Shown here in pieces: positions 60,380 through 64,000 of a stretch of DNA of 64,000 nucleotides (the stretch's first letter is position 1; every line of letters begins with the position of its first letter). The stretch is taken from contig NC_072815.1 in assembly GCF_003013715.1 (NCBI RefSeq), forward strand, positions 1,178,001-1,242,000, in the 5' to 3' direction. This stretch comes from Candidozyma auris. Lineage: Eukaryota; Ascomycota; Pichiomycetes; Serinales; Metschnikowiaceae. The notes beneath the pieces are model-generated. The model worked only from the letters and a program-made list of their open reading frames with translations. It did not search any database and was not told the DNA's origin. Made by a program: the position numbers and the translations under genes.

Positions 60380-63300
60380 ATGAGTAGCCAGGACGAAGTA
60401 TGTACAGCTATATAGCACTGTTTCATGATTTATACTAACGTTTTAGATTCGTGCGAAGCGATTGGCCCGTTTGGCAGCGCTCCAGCTGTCCCAGTCAAGT
60501 AGTTCTCCAGAACCTCCAAAGGATAAGGATCAGAAGACAGAGGCAAAGATCACCAAACCTGAGAAGACAGAGGAGCGGGCCACAAAACAGGAAAAAGCAG
60601 CTCCAGCAAAGAGAAAGACGGAAGAAACACACCCAGCGAAAGTGGCTCCAAAGGCCCCACAACCTGCTCAACCATTGAGCTCTCTGCCCGCTGAGAACAT
60701 AGATAAGTGGCTTCGGGAGGAGATCCCGAGAATATTTGGAGTGGGCTGGTCTGGAGTCAACAGACTCACTGATGTTGGCTCCTCGGGTCTACTTTCAGCT
60801 GAATCCATTGAAGACGTGTTTGTGGAGATCTTAACTGATAAAGGCACCCCGAACTCCACATTGCCTATTACATACCTCTACGAGGTTTACAAGAAGGCGT
60901 TCCAGTTGAAGCGAATCTTGCCCAAAAAGGATCCCGTGTACGAACAGAAACTAGCCATTGTGAGCTCTATAGTCTCTTTTTGCGCCTCCTACGGCCTCAT
61001 CTGTTTCCAGATCCCAGAGATGGTGCACAACAACAACATAGAGAAGTCCATAGATGCGTTCATTGACCGCAACGAAATGAGTGCCTTTTTGGTTGACATT
61101 GTTAATAAGGCTATTGAACTGGACTTTTTACTAGACTTGTTGAACATGATTTTGCCCTCAATTAGTGCCAAGTTGCATGGGCTCAATCTTCACAGATCAG
61201 AATACAACAAATACCTTACAATTTGGGAGAATCTAGTCGCCATGAAACCAGTGGCGGCAATTTTCTCCAAGGTTGATGGGTTTGCGCCCCCTGATGCCTC
61301 AAAGGGTCTAGATTTTGAGCACAAGACGTTGATGGGATCTTTTTTGAGGCTTTCTCCTCTTGCTGGAGAAGTGGCTACATTCTACTTTGCTGGCGGCCCA
61401 AAGTCCGATTCTCAGCTCGAGCTCACGCCTTCACAACTCGCTCCACTTTTCTCGTCAGCTCAAAACGAAATGAAGGTCGTTTTCGACAGAATATGGTTCA
61501 TCACCGACAAGCTCATCCGTGGGTCTCCTCAAACCAGACAAGACATGATGAAGTGGTTTGCAGACTTGGTCAATGTATCACACTTGAGAACGGGTTCTCA
61601 CGCCAAAGCGTCCAAGTTGCCCAGTGACGGCTTCATGTTTAACATCTCATACCTCTTGGTGCGTCTAAGTATGCCCTTCTTGGACTACCCAGTGTTCAGT
61701 AAGCTTGACAAAATTGATCCAGACTACTTTGGTCCCAAAAATAAGCTATTGAATGTGAAGGAGGATGCAAGAATGTATTCATCGAGCTCAGAAGCGGATG
61801 AGTATTACAGTAATGCCATGGAGGAAGACACCAACTTCATATCAGACTGTTTCTACTTGTGTTTAACCTACATGGAGTATGGTATTGGAGGAATGATAAC
61901 ACAACACGGCAGGTTGAAAAATGAGTTGAAGAGATCGACTGAAATGGTGTCTCGTATGCAAAATGATCCAGCGGCTCGTGCCATGTTACCTCGGATTACT
62001 GAGTTTGTCAACACATCTCGTTGCAGGTTATACGCTATTGATGCAGTTTCCGTGGACAACAATGTCAACCTGGAGATATTCGACTTTGTCATTGGCGCCT
62101 CCCAATTTATGGTGCGTACGATTGACCCTAGTCATAAGCATCCCCATCCCAAGCTCAATATCCCAATTTTTCAAATCGAGAAGGTGAGCCAGTTGGATGA
62201 TCATGATTTTTTGAAGACGAAAACCCCAGTCCCTTGGAAATACTTCCCGGAGTACATGCTACTGGGGTTGATTAATTACTGCAAATTCATCAGCAGATAC
62301 GGCGTGAATGCGCTTATGAACAATGAAGAAAAGCTCTCCTTGTTCGTGGAATTCTCCACCATCCTTTTAAGGTGTCCTGAACTTATCGGAAACCCCCACA
62401 TGAAGGGCAGCATCGTGGAAATATTTTTTGGAGGATCGATCCCATTAAGGAACGGCTCCCCAGGATACATGATGAACATTTTCAACACAAACAAGCTTGT
62501 GCTCAACAACCTTCTCTACTCTCTCTTGGATATTTACGTGATGATCGAGAAGACTGGTGCTTCTTCGCAATTCTACGATAAATTCAATAGCAGATTTTAC
62601 ATCTCGATGATCATTGAAGAGTTGTGGCACAATGATCATTACAGAAAGCAATTGACGGACTACCTGAGACACAATGTTGACTTTTTCATCAGATTCATAG
62701 CTCGTATGTTGAACGATACCACCTTTTTGATTGATGAAGCATTCAACTCTCTTAATGCCATTCACAACATGCAAGTTGAGTTGAGATCCAGAGAAGCGGG
62801 AAGCGAAGGTAATACCGATGAATTTGGATCTACAGAAGAGCTACAGTCAAACTTGCTGACGGAGGAATCCAAGGCTAAATCGTACATGGGTTTGGCCAAC
62901 CAAACCATGAAGTTGTTCAAGTTGTTCACCAAGCAGGTTCCCGAAGGTTTTACCATTGGCGAGCTCGTTGATCGTCTTGCAGGTATGATGGACTACAATT
63001 TGGCCCTTTTGGTAGGACCTAAGTGTTCTACATTAAAAGTAAAGGAGCCAGAGAAATATGACTTCGACCCTAAAAAGACGTTAGCAGATATTTGCGAGGT
63101 CTACGCCAACTTGAGTGGAGAAAGCAAGTTCAAACAGGCCGTTGCCAGAGACGGTCGGTCGTTTGATGTGAAGTACTTTGAAAAGGCCAAGAAGATTTTG
63201 ACCACCAAGACTACGGTGGACGATGCGTTAATCAATACTTTTTATCTGTTCGGACTTGCAGCCGACCACGAGCGTGTGGCACTTGAGCAAGAGGAAATGG

Positions 63301-63536
63301 AGTTGGGCGAGGTACCTGACGAGTTGTTGGACCCATTGATGTTCACGTTGATGGAGGACCCCGTGATCCTACCATCGTCCAGAGTAACGATCGATCGGTC
63401 GACAGTGAAGGCGCATTTGTTGAGCGATCCAACCGACCCGTTTAACCGTATGCCTTTAAAACTCGAGGATGTCATTGACGACGTGGAGATGCAAGAAAAG
63501 GTTCGTCAGTTCAAGGCAGGAAAGCGGAAAGCCTAA
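60380..63536 (+). CDS. UFD2: Ubiquitin chain elongation factor E4 (Ufd2), with one intron
   Basis: Join 60380-60397 and 60447-63536, giving 1035 aa. Exon 1 is six codons (MSSQDE). The intron has GTATGT at 60398, TACTAAC at 60433-60439 and TAG ending 60446, only 49 nt. Exon 2 continues [13 protein letters not shown], the usual start of fungal Ufd2. Ufd2 extends ubiquitin chains on substrates delivered by Cdc48 for proteasomal or ER-associated degradation. The long helical Ufd2 core domain (about 180-880) is followed by the C-terminal U-box (about 964-1035) with [17 protein letters not shown] and DPFNRMPL. A Lys/Pro/Glu-rich low-complexity region lies at about 20-75. It lies tail to tail with RPL35. 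Confidence 0.95.
60398..60446 (+). other. UFD2 intron
   Basis: A 49-nt phase-0 intron with perfect yeast signals: GTATGT, TACTAAC and TTTTAG. The branch point to 3' splice site distance is only 7 nt. Without it the gene has no ATG near the conserved N-terminus. Confidence 0.9.
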
Positions 63537-63646
63537 CCTGCAAGGGGATACCAAAAGGGATATACTTACATAGCTTGTAATACCATCTTGATAATAATCT
63601 ACAGACTCATCTACACTGAATCACACGAATATTACCATTACGTTAT

Positions 63647-64000
63647 TTAGGCCTTGATGGCGTAAACTCTCTTTGGGAAAGCGGCTCTTCTCTTTCTCTC
63701 TCTGAGAGTCAATCTGGAAGCGTCCTGCTTGGACAAGGCTCTTCTCAAAGCTCTGGTCTTCTTCTCTCTCAAGTCCTTTGGAATTTGCTTCTTGCCGGCG
63801 TAGAAAGCTCTGACGTTCTCTCTTTGAAGAGCGTTGATCACGGTCAACACTCTGGCAATGTCCTTTCTAACAACGCCAATCTGGGGCACAGCTGGCTTGG
63901 TCAACTTCTGCACCTTCAACGAAGCTAACTCCTGCTTCAACTCGAGCAACTGCTGCTCCAACTGCTCCTTAGACTTGGTTCTCAATTCGGCAACCTTGAC
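63647..64000 (-). CDS. RPL35: Ribosomal protein L35 (uL29), 5' end outside window
   Basis: The frame is open to the window edge. Visible codons begin VKVAELRTKSKEQL and end KRVYAIKA with TAA at 63647-63649. uL29 sits at the 60S tunnel exit, where NAC and SRP dock. Compared with yeast Rpl35 (120 aa) only the first two or three residues are missing. In yeasts these often form a separate first exon, so the ATG is probably across an intron just beyond the window. Highly biased codons (TTG, AGA, AAG). Confidence 0.95.
   Translation of the reverse strand, partial: VKVAELRTKSKEQLEQQLLELKQELASLKVQKLTKPAVPQIGVVRKDIARVLTVINALQRENVRAFYAGKKQIPKDLREKKTRALRRALSKQDASRLTLRERKRRAAFPKRVYAIKA

Overview
The window is a chromosome segment from a budding yeast of the CUG-Ser clade (Candida / Debaryomycetaceae-Metschnikowiaceae type). 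The evidence is in the reading frames. Most genes lack introns and intergenic regions are fairly compact. CTG codons fall where these protein families carry a conserved serine: DHH1 codon 184 right after the DEAD box, EFL1 codons 71-72, and EFL1 codon 167. The one coding intron recognised has the yeast signals GTATGT, TACTAAC and TAG. The species cannot be named from this sequence.

Layout. The left part (1-24.7 kb) is gene-poor. It holds LOS1 (tRNA exportin), RAI1 (5'-end RNA quality control), a peroxisomal-type catalase, a 47-residue metallothionein, an allantoate/nicotinate-type MFS permease, and two related Ala/Ser/Gly-rich proteins with 11-residue repeats. Several gene-free stretches of 1.6-4.8 kb separate them. 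The right part (25-64 kb) is gene-dense: CWC2 and PRP28 (splicing factors, overlapping tail to tail), a nodulin-like MFS transporter, EGD1 (NAC beta), ADE4 (purine synthesis), DHH1 (mRNA decay helicase), a small zinc-ribbon protein, EFL1 (60S maturation GTPase), an acidic/lysine-rich protein, a 120-aa unknown, two tandem REX1-type exonucleases, a dynein light-intermediate-chain-like protein, TAF1, an amino-acid permease, a hypothetical ORF and a 56-aa membrane ORF, an RDS2/CWT1-type zinc-cluster regulator, UFD2 and the 3' part of RPL35. RNA processing and ribosome biogenesis are prominent (LOS1, RAI1, CWC2, PRP28, DHH1, EFL1, REX1, RPL35), but nothing suggests a functional cluster.

Three genes (ADE4, the amino-acid permease and the second 11-mer repeat protein) each need one missing nucleotide restored to read through. 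All three are the same kind of change, so sequence or assembly error is the simplest explanation.

The most unusual signals are: (1) a 10-bp sequence, TTTCGCAGCC, found nine times almost only in intergenic DNA, with variants at other promoters; (2) the two 11-residue-repeat proteins with stress-type promoters and a common C-terminal tail; (3) small genes that length cut-offs would miss, namely the metallothionein, the 56-aa membrane protein and the 6-codon first exon of UFD2. I found no tRNA, rRNA, transposon or CRISPR array.
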